Assembly (NCBI GenBank): GCA_029259595.1
Contig: JAJDEW010000054.1
Coordinates: 1 to 51,711, forward strand
DNA from: Planctomycetota bacterium
Lineage (GTDB): Bacteria > Planctomycetota > UBA1135 > GCA-002686595
DNA length: 51,711 nucleotides
Reading direction: 5' to 3'
In this document: piece by piece, positions 8,961-18,401 of the stretch
How the letters are laid out: each line of letters opens with the position of its first letter
Numbering within the stretch: position 1 is the first letter of the stretch
Notes under the pieces: generated by a model
What the model saw: the letters and a program-made list of their open reading frames with translations, nothing else
Databases searched by the model: none
Told to the model about the DNA's origin: nothing
Translations under genes and position numbers: made by a program

Positions 8961-8990
8961 CCAGAGCGCAGCGTCCCAGAGCGCAGCGTC
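8961..8990. repeat. Tandem 15-bp direct repeat, two copies
   Basis: Two identical 15-base units, CCAGAGCGCAGCGTC, lie head to tail in the 295-base gap between the redoxin-like gene and the DoxX-like gene. This gap (8815-9109) otherwise shows no gene, tRNA or clear promoter. Confidence 0.8.
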
Positions 8991-9109
8991 GAGGGCCCGA
9001 GGCCGGGCTTGTCCGGATGTACCCCGCGTCGACGTGCGAGTCACGGTCCGAATTCTCGGGTGCGACCCGGAGCGGTGTCCGGCCGGGCGCGGGGTGGGGG
9101 CCCCTGCGC

Positions 9110-9616
9110 TCAACCGGAGAGGAAGGACGAGTCGGGCTCCTGCGTCCAGGTCACCCAGCTCGGAAAGCGCCGATCGACAAAGCGATCGAGTCCGAGCCGG
9201 CGCCCGGCGCCACCGATGGCGCAGCCGAGCGCGCAGATGCCCAAGACGAGGAACAACAGGCGCGTGTCGGTCCTCGCCGCGCCGGTGTAGACCAGCGCTT
9301 GGGCGCAGAAGAAGCCCAGGCACCAGCCGGCCGGTCGAACGAAGGCTCCCAGGACGAAGGAAATCCCACAAGCGAGGACTCCGATCCGCAGCAGGAACGC
9401 GAAGGCGTCGGGGTTCTCGAGCAACACCGATTCGCCCCAGAAGCGGAAGAAGGGCGACGCGCCCGCGAGAGACTCCTCGACCGCCCGCCGCAGGAAGCGG
9501 CCGTCGGGGCTGGCGGATTGCAGGAAGCGCCAGCCGTGCAGGCAAGCGACACAACCCAGCGTGAATCGGATGAGAACGAGCCCGAAGCTCGGCGGATGCT
9601 CTGGTCGTCGCGACAT
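9110..9616 (-). CDS. Small membrane protein, DoxX-like
   Basis: The protein is 168 aa. The ATG at 9616 is chosen over an upstream frame whose extra 39 residues are Arg-rich and unlike coding sequence. It contains about four hydrophobic helices: FGLVLIRFTLGCVACLHGWRF, FAFLLRIGVLACGISFVLGAF, AGWCLGFFCAQALVYTG and LLFLVLGICALGCAIGGAG. The order Arg in helix 1, then HGW, matches the DoxX/DoxD family of quinone-related or thiosulfate-related membrane proteins. The loop after helix 1 is longer than usual. The function of most DoxX proteins is not known, and the assignment rests on pattern only. Confidence 0.65.
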   Translation of the reverse strand: MSRRPEHPPSFGLVLIRFTLGCVACLHGWRFLQSASPDGRFLRRAVEESLAGASPFFRFWGESVLLENPDAFAFLLRIGVLACGISFVLGAFVRPAGWCLGFFCAQALVYTGAARTDTRLLFLVLGICALGCAIGGAGRRLGLDRFVDRRFPSWVTWTQEPDSSFLSG

Positions 9617-9766
9617 GGGTGTGGCCTCGGTTAGCGGGAGGACCACGGAAGGAGGGGATCCCCCACTACATTCGCGAACCGAGGATCCCGGCCTTCGCCT
9701 TTTGCTCCGAAACCGGCGCGCGACCCGGTGCACGCGCTCACCGTGGCGGACGCTCGCATGGCGCTT

Positions 9767-12700
9767 TCAGTAGGTCATGCGCAGGTCTTGGAGGGTCGCC
9801 GACGCGCCGCCTGGATTGGTGATGGTGAGGTCGTACGAGTTCCACGTCGTGGGGTCGAACGTCGGTGAAGTGTTGCCGGACAGGGCCTCCTGGACCCCCG
9901 GCGCGTCCGGACCTCCCAACAGGAGAATGGCCAGTTGCATCGTGTCGAACTCCACCGCCGTCTCCCAGTAGAGGGTGTCGACACCTTCGAACACCCAGCG
10001 GGGATGGATGGGCAGCTCGATGAGCTGGGACCAGACCGGCGAGCCGGGCGACATGCGCGCGATTTCGAACGACACGACGGCCCCTTCCACGATGCCTTCG
10101 CCCACGAAGCGGAGGCGTCGCGGTGCGTCGTGGCGGATCTGGACGGGGTCGCTGGTGTCCCACAGGAAGGTTGCGTCCTTGACGCCCTGCTGGAGCGTTC
10201 GCGTGGCGGTGAGAGACGCCGGTGGAACGGGGATCGCCGGCATTTGGTGTTGCCCGACCCAATCGAAGGGAAAGGGAGTGCTGGGAGCGGTGTTCCAGTT
10301 GGCGTCCACGAGTCTCGTTTGCCCAGCCAGATCGAAGACGAGCGGAGCGTAGAACGAGTTGGGGGCGGTGCCTGCGAAGTCGAAGTTCGATGGGGCGGAA
10401 GGGGCGATCGGGAGCGGGCCGGGGTTGCCATCCAGCGCCGCCACGCGGCGCTGGCTGCCGAGGGGCGTGGCCGTCAGGATCAGGACATCACCGGGGGAGT
10501 TGACCATGGCGATGAGCCCGGTGTTCGAGACCTGGTTACCCGTGCTGACCTCCTCGTACAGGGGGCCGCCCGAACGACCCGCGCGATACCAATAGCCGCT
10601 CGGCTGCCCGTTGCTCGTCAAGTAGACCGCAAGGCCGCAGTTGGCGAGGCGCACCTGGTTCTCGAGGATCGCGAAGCTGAGGGATGCGGCGGATACCGTC
10701 GCATCCGAGAAGGAAATGCTGCGCCCGACGGATGGGGCGATGCCCCAGTCCATCTGGCGGACGAACGCGTTGACGTCTTCCAACGGTTCCATGTCCGTGA
10801 ACTCCGCCGCGAAGAAGTGCTCGAACCCGATCTGGTCGAATTCGTTGATCGTGAGTCCGGTCGCACCCGTGTGTCCAAGACCCCTCTCGCCGGTCAGCGG
10901 TCCGCTACTCTGGAAGCGTGGGAGGAGTTCGAGTCGGCCCTCCTTCTGGATCAGACCACGCAGCGCCGCGGACTCGATCGGCTGGGCGATGAGTTCCGTG
11001 ATCACGTTGTTGCTCCCGTCCGGGAGCGTATGACACTGGACACAAGACCGTCCGCCTTCTCGTTCGATGGCACCAGGCAGGGGAGGTTCGATCAATCCGA
11101 AAGTGTGGAACAACTTGAGACCATGCAGAGCACCCGTTCCATCGAACGCGTTCGGATCTCCGAAGGTTCCGGCGAGAGTTCGATCGAAAGACTGCTCCGG
11201 GTTGGGCGGGTAGCTGATCGAATTGACGAACTCATCGAAGCGGTCCATGTTCGCGGGACTGATGCCGCGAGGCTCGCCCCCAGGACCGATGTCCGTGCGC
11301 TCCATGAGGTTGGTGAAGGCCTCGTTGAAGTCGACGAAGTCGGGCTTGTCTCCACGCCAATGGTAGGGAGCGTTCGTCACGTACTCCTCGGCCATCGGAT
11401 TGATCTCGTAGTTCAAGAGTCCTTGCAGGGACTGCGTGATCATGTGGCCCTTGTCGACCGGGAACTCACCGCTCATCAGGGTGGACATGTCCGCGGAATC
11501 GAGGCCGCTGACTTCTGGGTCGGCGCCGAAGGCCGCCGGAGGATCGGTGCTGCTGAGGTTCCAGCGCAGCTGATCCGAACGGGCGTCGATGTGACAGGAC
11601 GCGCAGGAAACGAAACCCTCGCCCGAGAACTTCGCTCCATACAGGAACTTCTGACCGTCACGAACATGGTCCGGTACGGGGTCGTGCTGGAGAGCGAAGG
11701 TCGTCAAGGGGCTCGCGGGAAACCCCGGGTCGATCACCGACACGGAGTTGTCGAGTCGGTTGGCGACATAGATGCGGTCGCCGGGGTCTCCTTCGATCGA
11801 GGCATCCGCGTACTTGATGGCGAGCGCGCGCGGACCCGCCATTTCGTGCTGCACCGGAGTGATCGGGGTTCGAGACTGGATGACCCACAGGGACGGATCG
11901 GCGTTCGTGGCATTGACGAGCGCGACCCGGTCGGAGCCGAAGGCGGAAACCACGATGCGCTTCGGGCCTCCAGGCGGCTCGAAGACGGCGACGTCCGTAC
12001 ACTGGGCAAGTGCCTTGAATTTGTCGGTGATGCCGGTGTTGAGGTCCCGGCCCTGGAGGCTCGTGGTCATCCACGTGTTTGCACCGTCGGCAGGCGATGG
12101 GTTCTCGAGCTTGAACAGCCAGGTCTGGACGAATCCGGTCGGTTCGGCGTTCAAGGCGTCGCGATCGGCAGCGTCGTTTCGTGCCCGCGTCCCCACGACG
12201 TACATCTCGCCGCTCTGGGCGAAGGTCATGTTGAAATTGGTCGTACCGAACCCCCCCTGGACGGTGTGCGCTCCACCGGACACCGACAGGTCCTGGCCGA
12301 AGACATCGAGGTCGAACGACTGCCCGGGATCGGGGCTGCCTCCGCCCTGCATGCCGAGGACGAAGAGGTTCTGCGTGCCGGGAGCGAAGGCGATCGAATA
12401 GGGCTCCTTGACCGCGGTTGCCGCGTTGTCGAGCTCTGCCTGGAAGTCCTCGAGCGTGACCTGTGCCCCGCGCGTGATGATTCCGAGGTCGGTGAGAACC
12501 AGGTCGACGGCCTCACCGGCGCTGGTTCTCACGACGACCCCCGAAGCGCTGTCGAGGACCGAGAGCGAGCTGCGCGTCTGGCGGGCGACGTAGAGCCACC
12601 CCGACTGCGGGTCCAGAGCCAGGTCCAGTGGGGCGTCCCCGATGTCATGAGTCCACGCGACGCGGTGCTTCAGGACCCGGTTGGGAGGGGTCCCTTGCAG

Positions 12701-13036
12701 GAAGAACTCGATCTTGGTGACGGAGTCGCCGATGTGGTTCGCCACGAACAGGGATCCTGTCGTCGGATCCGTCTCCAGAGAAACAGGGCGAAGCCCGGTC
12801 TTGGCGGAGAGGGCGAAGACGTTCGTGGCCGTGTTGTAGACCTCGACCGAGTTGTTCGGGGTGTTGCAAACGAAGAGAAACTCCCGGTCCTCGACCTTCA
12901 TCACGGCGATCGGATGGACCTGGGAAACTTCGAAGTTCAGGAAGTCTCCGCGACCCTGGGGGGAGGCGGTGGGAAGGGTGCCGTACGGGACGGCGCAGAG
13001 CGTGGCGAGAACGGGAAGTCGTCGGAAGGCATTCAT
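9767..13036 (-). CDS. Secreted beta-propeller protein with two c-type haem motifs
   Basis: The protein is 1089 aa with an ATG start and a probable signal peptide (residues 1-26). Residues 35-450 contain YVTN/NHL-type propeller repeats such as LFVANHIGDSVTKIE, LYVARQTRSSLSVLDSA and IYVANRLDNSVSVIDPG. A cytochrome-type region follows: Cys478-A-S-Cys481-His482 (VSCASCHID) and Cys665-V-Q-Cys668-His669. Their spacing suggests a di-haem domain like those of the cytochrome c peroxidase/MauG relatives. The C-terminal 250 residues look beta-rich. The protein should be exported by Sec and loaded with haem in the periplasm; a surface electron-transfer or oxidase role is inference. It is divergent from the FG-GAP gene at 13402, across a 365-base gap. 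No haem-maturation genes are in the window. Confidence 0.85.
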   Translation of the reverse strand: MNAFRRLPVLATLCAVPYGTLPTASPQGRGDFLNFEVSQVHPIAVMKVEDREFLFVCNTPNNSVEVYNTATNVFALSAKTGLRPVSLETDPTTGSLFVANHIGDSVTKIEFFLQGTPPNRVLKHRVAWTHDIGDAPLDLALDPQSGWLYVARQTRSSLSVLDSASGVVVRTSAGEAVDLVLTDLGIITRGAQVTLEDFQAELDNAATAVKEPYSIAFAPGTQNLFVLGMQGGGSPDPGQSFDLDVFGQDLSVSGGAHTVQGGFGTTNFNMTFAQSGEMYVVGTRARNDAADRDALNAEPTGFVQTWLFKLENPSPADGANTWMTTSLQGRDLNTGITDKFKALAQCTDVAVFEPPGGPKRIVVSAFGSDRVALVNATNADPSLWVIQSRTPITPVQHEMAGPRALAIKYADASIEGDPGDRIYVANRLDNSVSVIDPGFPASPLTTFALQHDPVPDHVRDGQKFLYGAKFSGEGFVSCASCHIDARSDQLRWNLSSTDPPAAFGADPEVSGLDSADMSTLMSGEFPVDKGHMITQSLQGLLNYEINPMAEEYVTNAPYHWRGDKPDFVDFNEAFTNLMERTDIGPGGEPRGISPANMDRFDEFVNSISYPPNPEQSFDRTLAGTFGDPNAFDGTGALHGLKLFHTFGLIEPPLPGAIEREGGRSCVQCHTLPDGSNNVITELIAQPIESAALRGLIQKEGRLELLPRFQSSGPLTGERGLGHTGATGLTINEFDQIGFEHFFAAEFTDMEPLEDVNAFVRQMDWGIAPSVGRSISFSDATVSAASLSFAILENQVRLANCGLAVYLTSNGQPSGYWYRAGRSGGPLYEEVSTGNQVSNTGLIAMVNSPGDVLILTATPLGSQRRVAALDGNPGPLPIAPSAPSNFDFAGTAPNSFYAPLVFDLAGQTRLVDANWNTAPSTPFPFDWVGQHQMPAIPVPPASLTATRTLQQGVKDATFLWDTSDPVQIRHDAPRRLRFVGEGIVEGAVVSFEIARMSPGSPVWSQLIELPIHPRWVFEGVDTLYWETAVEFDTMQLAILLLGGPDAPGVQEALSGNTSPTFDPTTWNSYDLTITNPGGASATLQDLRMTY

Positions 13037-13401
13037 GTCAGACCCCTGGGCGGAGACAGGCGCGGAGCGATTGGAGTGCGTTCTCCTGTCTGTTGCGTGC
13101 TCGGGATCGGTTGTAGAAAGCCTCCTTTTCGGATCAGGTTCGTGAACGCGTTCGGAAACGCGCCGATGAGGTCGAAGCGACCGTCGAATAGGGTCTGTCT
13201 CCGCGAAGGCGTGCAGCGGTTTGGCTTTTTGCGATCTTATTTGTTTCGTGTTTTAGGGGCTTCGCGACGCATGAAAACGACACAGGATGTGCGCCGTTCG
13301 TGAGCAGCGGTCCGGCTCTTCGACACCCCGCAGCGCCCTGACGCGTGCGGTCCGACATGTCCCGCGACCCACACCGTTTCCCCTCATCCCAACTCCATCT
13401 C
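13037..13401. other. Divergent intergenic region with an AT-rich island
   Basis: No gene is supported in these 365 bases between two divergent secreted-protein genes. Positions about 13219-13256 are clearly richer in A and T than the surroundings (runs such as GGCTTTTTGCG and GTGTTTTAGG), the sort of composition expected at a promoter. I could not fix a convincing -35/-10 pair on either strand. Confidence 0.5.
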
Positions 13402-15060
13402 ATGAAACTTCCTGAACGTCATTCGAGCTCAGCCTCGCGCGCGCTCCCCGTCTTGCTCGCCTTCGCCTTGCCGACCGGCGCGACCCAATTCGAAACGGCT
13501 CACCCCTACGAGTTCGTCGATGCGGACTTCACCGAGTCCGTCGTGGGCGAGCTCACGGGCAACTTCCTCGCGGATGTCGTCGTGCTGCGCGACGGCGTTC
13601 CGACCGTGTGCATCAGTCCGGGGCTCTTGGAAGCCTCGGTCGATCTCGCGACGACCGCGGGTGACATCGCCATCCTCCCCGGCGGCGGCTACTCCGGTCG
13701 CGACGCGATCGTCATCGCCAGCGATCGCTCCAAGCTCGAGCTGTGGTGGTACCTCGCGGACCAGACCTTCACGTCGGCGCAGATCGGAAGCGCGATCTGG
13801 GCCGATGCGACCGAGATCGAAGTCGGTGACGTCACGGGTGACGGCGCCTACGACATCGTCGGGCTCGCGAGCGACGGCGTCTCGATCCTCGTCCTGCCCT
13901 CCCCGTTCACGTCGGGGACGGAGATCACGGTGACGGGCGCCGCGACGGTCTACGAGCTCGAGCTGCTCGACTGGAACGGCGTCGCACCCGGCGGAAGCTC
14001 CCTCGACCAGGAGATCGCCTACACGTCCGCCGCCGGCCTGCGGGTGGTCTCCGAGAACGGACTCGTGCATCTGTCGACGTCGGTCGGGAACACGACCGAC
14101 GCCTGCCTGGCGCGCCTGCGACACCCCGGCCAGAATCAGGATCGGTTGGCGATGGTGGCCGGGCTGGGTGGTGCGACGCGCTACGTGTTCGTCTTCGACT
14201 ACTTCGGCAGCGACCCCAACATGGTCCTCGGTGCCTACGACGTCGTGGGCGTGACCTCGGGCGACTTCTCGGGGGACGGCTGGGACGACATCGCGATCGT
14301 CACGCGTTCCGAGAGCACGCTCTTCTGCTTCGAGAACCAGCACTCCGTGGGAGCCGGCTTCTCGTTCTCCTGGCCGACGGTCCAGGAGGTCGACCCCACG
14401 CCGGGCGGCACGGGCGGCTCGGTCCCCCCGGTCAACGACGCCATGCCCGTGATCGCCGACTTCGATCTCGACGGAGACGGGGACCTCGTCTATCCCGTGC
14501 CGGAATTCGACACGGTCTACTTCGGGCGCAACACGGCCGTGGAGCACCGGGACCAATGCCTGAGATTGGACGAAGAAGTTGCGGGCACCTACACGCACTA
14601 TCCCCAAGCTGGGACGTTGAACCTGATTCTCGACGGACCGGTCACGTCCCCTCCCGCGAACCTGGACCAGATCGAGGTGATCGTTTACCGGCGTCTCGAT
14701 CCGGATGACCCGACCGAGTTCGCTCCCCTGCGCCACGAGCTCTTTCCGCGGACGAGTGAGAGCATCTCTCTCGAGCTCGATCCGATCTCCGGGGTTGCGG
14801 TCTTTCCGATCGTGCTTCGTTTCGTCGAACTGGATGAGTCGAGCAGGGTCTTGGCGGCCTCCCCGGCCTACGTCTACACCTTCTCGTCGAACAACGAATC
14901 GGTGATCTCGATCCACGGAGACTACGGCGAGGGCGACATCATCCCCATCCTCGATGGCAACACGCCGATCGGCGAGGGTGGCGGAAGCACGACCGGTGGC
15001 CCCTGCGTTCCCTGTCACCCGCCGGGTGGTTCGCCGGGTCCGCCGCCGCCGAATCCGTGA
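13402..15060 (+). CDS. Secreted FG-GAP/VCBS repeat protein with C-terminal CxxCH
   Basis: The protein is 552 aa. The ATG at 13402 gives a signal peptide (RALPVLLAFALPTGA). FG-GAP/VCBS-type motifs with acidic, Ca-binding-like loops occur at GDVTGDGAYDIV, GDFSGDGWDDIAIV and ADFDLDGDGDLVYP, predicting an integrin-like propeller over roughly residues 25-380. A second beta-rich region follows. The last 30 residues are Gly/Pro/Thr-rich and carry CVPCH, a c-type haem attachment motif very close to the C-terminus. The neighbouring divergent gene also encodes a propeller with haem motifs, so the two may act together at the cell surface (inference). It ends 9 bases before the convergent CHAT gene. Confidence 0.8.
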   Translation: MKLPERHSSSASRALPVLLAFALPTGATQFETAHPYEFVDADFTESVVGELTGNFLADVVVLRDGVPTVCISPGLLEASVDLATTAGDIAILPGGGYSGRDAIVIASDRSKLELWWYLADQTFTSAQIGSAIWADATEIEVGDVTGDGAYDIVGLASDGVSILVLPSPFTSGTEITVTGAATVYELELLDWNGVAPGGSSLDQEIAYTSAAGLRVVSENGLVHLSTSVGNTTDACLARLRHPGQNQDRLAMVAGLGGATRYVFVFDYFGSDPNMVLGAYDVVGVTSGDFSGDGWDDIAIVTRSESTLFCFENQHSVGAGFSFSWPTVQEVDPTPGGTGGSVPPVNDAMPVIADFDLDGDGDLVYPVPEFDTVYFGRNTAVEHRDQCLRLDEEVAGTYTHYPQAGTLNLILDGPVTSPPANLDQIEVIVYRRLDPDDPTEFAPLRHELFPRTSESISLELDPISGVAVFPIVLRFVELDESSRVLAASPAYVYTFSSNNESVISIHGDYGEGDIIPILDGNTPIGEGGGSTTGGPCVPCHPPGGSPGPPPPNP

Positions 15061-15069
15061 TCCGCGCGC

Positions 15070-17796
15070 TCAGCCTGCGGAGGTCCGGCGACGGAGCCGG
15101 ATCCAGGTGACGAGCGCGAGGCCTGCGAGGCCGACGATGACGAATCCGATCCGTCCCGAGCCCGTTGCGGCGGGTCCCGGGGCGGAGTCGGGTCCCCCGG
15201 CGGTCGGCGGGCCGGAGGACAACGCCGTCGCGTCGGCTCCGTGCACGGCGCCGGGGAGCGGCTCGTGGCCGAGCCCGACGACCTGCAGCCAGTCGGCGCT
15301 CCGGTCGTCGGGCCGTTCCGCGGCGAGTTGCACGCGCGCGAAGCGCACGGCTTCCGCCGGGCTCGCGCCCTGGGCGAGACGGCGGTGGATCCAGCCCGAG
15401 GCACGGACCGTCGGCACGTAGCTCAGATCGGTCGGCGCGAGCAGGACCGCGCGCGCGCCCGCGGCGAGCCAGGCGCCGCCCATGTGGCCGGTCGCCGCAT
15501 CGCCGCGTCGCAGCGGACCCTGGGCCGTCTGGCACGAGGCCAAGAGCACGAGCGGTGGTGCGACACCGAGGTCTTCCACGTCGTCGCAACTCACGAGACC
15601 CTCGGCGCCTTCGCCGTCCGCACTGAGGACCAGGAGGACGGGCCGCTCGCGGCTGCGGTCGAGCACGCTGTGGGCGAGAATCTGCAGGACGCGCACGCCA
15701 CCGAGCAGCTCCTCGGAGAACACCGCGGCCGGCGTCGCGTCCCGACCCGTGCGGACGAGCACGCGTTCGGGGTCGAAGGGCGCAGCGATCCAGGTTGCAT
15801 CGTCCGCGCTGAGCTCGATCGTCGCGGCCTTCGACCAGCGCTCCAGGACCGCGGGCCCCGGCAGCGGCGCGGCGACGAGCGCCAGGTCGTGGGTGAAGCT
15901 CGTCGGGCGAGCGCGCTCGCGCTCGGCGAGATGCAGCCCCAGGGGCAGGCTCGGGAGCCGTGCGAGGGCCCGCTCCCGTCCGAGCGGGACCCCCGCCGGG
16001 GTGGGGAGCAACTCGACCGGCACGTCGCCGACGAGCTCGAGCCCGACGAAGGTCAGCTCGCGCCAGGTTTCGAGTGCGTCCCCGACTTCCGACGCGAACA
16101 GGGCCTGCGCCAAGGCCTTCGACTCGGGCGTGGGCCAGGCGCCCTCGGCGCCCCGAGCGAGCGACACGCCGCAGTCCTGCGCCAGGTCGCGCAGGACGTG
16201 ATCGGCGGCCAGGGTCTCGATCCGCACGCGCTCACGGTCGACGAGGAACGCGAACGTCAGGTCCGGTCCCGGGAGCAGCACCACGAAGCCGCCGCGCTCC
16301 GTCGCGAGCGCCTTCACGTCCGCGGCGGTGCCGGTGCTCGTCCCCAGACTGCGCACGTACGAGCCCTGGGCCTGGGCGCGCAGGACGGTCTCGAGCGCGA
16401 GCTCGGAGGCCTCCGCGCTGGCCGATCGCAGGTGCAACTCCACGAGCAAGCAGAGCCAGCCGCGGCGCTGGTGGTGGTGGAGGTAGCCGAGCCCGCCGCG
16501 GCGGATCGGCGCCGAGGCCCACACGGTCAGGTTGTCCTCGAAGGCGCGCGTGAGTCGCTCGAGCCGCGCCTCCAAGGTCGCGCGCTCGGTGCCGGGACGC
16601 GCGAGTGCCAGGCGCGCCTCGGCCGCCGCCAGCGCGATGTTCTGCGGGACGATGCCAGCGTCGTTCATGCCCTTCCACGCCTCGATGCGGGAGCGCGCCG
16701 CGGAGAGGCGCTGTTCCGCGGCGTCGAAGGCACCCGCGCGCATCAAGACCTCGGCCAGCACGACCTCGAACTTGAAGCTGTCCAGGGACGGTAGGTCGCC
16801 CGCGAGCACGTTGCTGAGCTCGTCGCGGGCGAGCCGCGGACGGGTCGGATCGCGCCGCTCCAGCTCCGCGCGCGCCTCGGCCCGGATCCCCGCCAGAACG
16901 GCCGTCGCCTCGGGGCGCAAGGCGTAGAGCTCTTCGTCGGCCAGGCAACGGTCCACGTGGGCGATCGTCCAGGCGAAGCGCTCTTGATTCAGGGCCAGGT
17001 TCGCCTCGCGCTGCCGTGACGAGAGGATCTCCTCGATGTATACGAGTCCGTCCTTGCGCAGCTCGCGCGTGCGCTGGGCGACCGAATCGATGAAGCGCGC
17101 CGCGACGTCGAGCAACCCCATCAGCGAGTGGACCTCGCCGCGCTCGGCGTCGATCCACAGCCGCAGGCGCTCGCCCTCGGGGCCGGCCGGGAGCGCGGTC
17201 TCGAGCTCGTCCAAGGTCGCGAGCGCGAGGTCGTACGAACCCATGCGATGGCGCACGGTCGCCAGCTCGAAGAGCACGTACGGACGTGCGCTGCGCGCCT
17301 CGGGCAGGAGCTCGAGCGTCGTCTCCAGAAGGCGGATCGCTTCGCTGCCCCGTTCGAGCTCCTTCAACAGGCGCGCCTTCAAGAGGCGTGCGTTGGCACG
17401 TGGTTGGGAGTAGCCGCTCGCGTCGGCGTGCGCGAGGGCGCGCTCGTAGTCGGCCAGGCGCTCCGCGTCCGCGTTCGACGTCACGAAGTGCGCTCGATCG
17501 AGCCGCGCCTTGTAGAGGCACCAGTGCAGGTCGCTGCGTTCGTCGGCCGACGTGGCGTCCGACAACCAGGCCCCGAGCTCGACCTCGAGTTCGTCCAGCT
17601 CTTGGAGCGTCGGAGCCAGCTCGCTCCGTTGCCCGACGCGCAGGATCTGGCCGAGCGCGATCACGCGCTCTTGCAGCGGCAGCCAGTCCTGGGCGCGGGG
17701 CGCGTTCGCGCCGACGGTCAGCGCGAGGAGAGCCAGGCCTCGTGAGAGAACACCGCGATCCGGCGTCCGGAGCCGTCGATCACACGCACTTCCCAT
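15070..17796 (-). CDS. Exported, membrane-anchored CHAT-domain protein with TPR-like repeats
   Basis: The protein is 908 aa from the ATG at 17796, which overlaps the upstream gene by 79 bases. An N-terminal signal peptide (LSRGLALLALTVGANAPRA) precedes about 450 residues of helical repeats of TPR type. The C-terminal CHAT domain (caspase-like peptidase clan) covers about residues 540-850: the presumed catalytic His709 lies in QILAHSVLD and Cys755 in LLASCQTAQ, followed by GGAWLAAGARAVL. After a Gly/Pro/Ala linker comes one helix, GFVIVGLAGLALVTWI, then RLRRR. This is type I topology with the CHAT domain outside the cytoplasmic membrane. It lies directly downstream of a sigma/anti-sigma pair. 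A role as the protease or sensor of that pathway is inference. Confidence 0.85.
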   Translation of the reverse strand: MGSACDRRLRTPDRGVLSRGLALLALTVGANAPRAQDWLPLQERVIALGQILRVGQRSELAPTLQELDELEVELGAWLSDATSADERSDLHWCLYKARLDRAHFVTSNADAERLADYERALAHADASGYSQPRANARLLKARLLKELERGSEAIRLLETTLELLPEARSARPYVLFELATVRHRMGSYDLALATLDELETALPAGPEGERLRLWIDAERGEVHSLMGLLDVAARFIDSVAQRTRELRKDGLVYIEEILSSRQREANLALNQERFAWTIAHVDRCLADEELYALRPEATAVLAGIRAEARAELERRDPTRPRLARDELSNVLAGDLPSLDSFKFEVVLAEVLMRAGAFDAAEQRLSAARSRIEAWKGMNDAGIVPQNIALAAAEARLALARPGTERATLEARLERLTRAFEDNLTVWASAPIRRGGLGYLHHHQRRGWLCLLVELHLRSASAEASELALETVLRAQAQGSYVRSLGTSTGTAADVKALATERGGFVVLLPGPDLTFAFLVDRERVRIETLAADHVLRDLAQDCGVSLARGAEGAWPTPESKALAQALFASEVGDALETWRELTFVGLELVGDVPVELLPTPAGVPLGRERALARLPSLPLGLHLAERERARPTSFTHDLALVAAPLPGPAVLERWSKAATIELSADDATWIAAPFDPERVLVRTGRDATPAAVFSEELLGGVRVLQILAHSVLDRSRERPVLLVLSADGEGAEGLVSCDDVEDLGVAPPLVLLASCQTAQGPLRRGDAATGHMGGAWLAAGARAVLLAPTDLSYVPTVRASGWIHRRLAQGASPAEAVRFARVQLAAERPDDRSADWLQVVGLGHEPLPGAVHGADATALSSGPPTAGGPDSAPGPAATGSGRIGFVIVGLAGLALVTWIRLRRRTSAG

Positions 17797-18401
17797 CGAA
17801 TTCCCTCCTCGGGCCACGTTGCGGTCTCCTCCGTCGTCGGGGTCCACGCAGGCTCGCGCAGGTCCGGAGCGAGCAGGAGCTCGGGTGCGTCGGCGTCAGC
17901 GTCCCGCGCGCGGATGCGCAGCTCGTACCAGCCGACGCCCTCTGCAGGACCGCTCCACGTGAACGTGTTCCAGGCCGCGACCTCGCCCACGGGAAAGCCT
18001 GCCTCCCAGTCGTCGCCCGGACCGAGGAGGCCTGGTTCCGGTCGGTCGCCCGGCCACGGAGCGCTGAGAAACAGGACGAAGAGCACCACGGCGGCGGCCG
18101 CGACTCCCAGCCACAGGCGCACGACGGCCGGCCCCGGCGTGGGCCGCGTCGGTCGGAGATGCGGGCCCAGCACGCGCTCGACGAGTTCGTCGTGCGCGCG
18201 ATCCTCGGCCTCGTCCGCTTCGTGCAGTTCGGCTCCGGTCGCGTCGAGCAGGTTCGTCAGGTCTTCGAGTTCTTTTGCCATGGCTCGGCACTCGGGACAG
18301 GAGGCCAGCTCGGAAGCGGCGAGGGCACTCACCGGGTCCTCCGCGCCCGCCAGGACGCGCTCGAGGCGCTCCTCGTGGTCGTGTGTGTGCTCGCTACTCA
18401 C
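17718..18401 (-). CDS. Anti-sigma-factor-like single-pass membrane protein
   Basis: The protein is 227 aa. The GTG at 18401 overlaps the sigma gene's stop (GTGA). The cytoplasmic N-terminus (about 1-95) includes ASELASCPECRAMAKELE, resembling the zinc-finger anti-sigma domain, but the usual His four residues before the first Cys is Glu, so the zinc site is incomplete or uses the His-rich EHTHDHEE start. One transmembrane helix (LWLGVAAAAVVLFVLFL) follows. The C-terminal outer domain of about 110 residues looks like a beta-sandwich: FTWSGPAEGVGWYELRIRA, then IRWEVRVIDGSGR. By analogy with ECF/anti-sigma pairs it should hold the adjacent sigma factor inactive at the membrane. The downstream CHAT gene starts inside it. 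Confidence 0.75.
   Translation of the reverse strand: MSSEHTHDHEERLERVLAGAEDPVSALAASELASCPECRAMAKELEDLTNLLDATGAELHEADEAEDRAHDELVERVLGPHLRPTRPTPGPAVVRLWLGVAAAAVVLFVLFLSAPWPGDRPEPGLLGPGDDWEAGFPVGEVAAWNTFTWSGPAEGVGWYELRIRARDADADAPELLLAPDLREPAWTPTTEETATWPEEGIRWEVRVIDGSGRRIAVFSHEAWLSSR

Noticed and set aside
9935..13303. Plus-strand open frame of over 1100 codons opposite the propeller-cytochrome gene
   Set aside because: No recognisable motif or signal peptide; the minus-strand frame has CxxCH, propeller repeats and a signal peptide.
13037..13401. Small gene or promoter pair in the divergent gap
   Set aside because: No frame with a ribosome site and plausible protein; AT-rich island seen but no hexamer pair with proper spacing.
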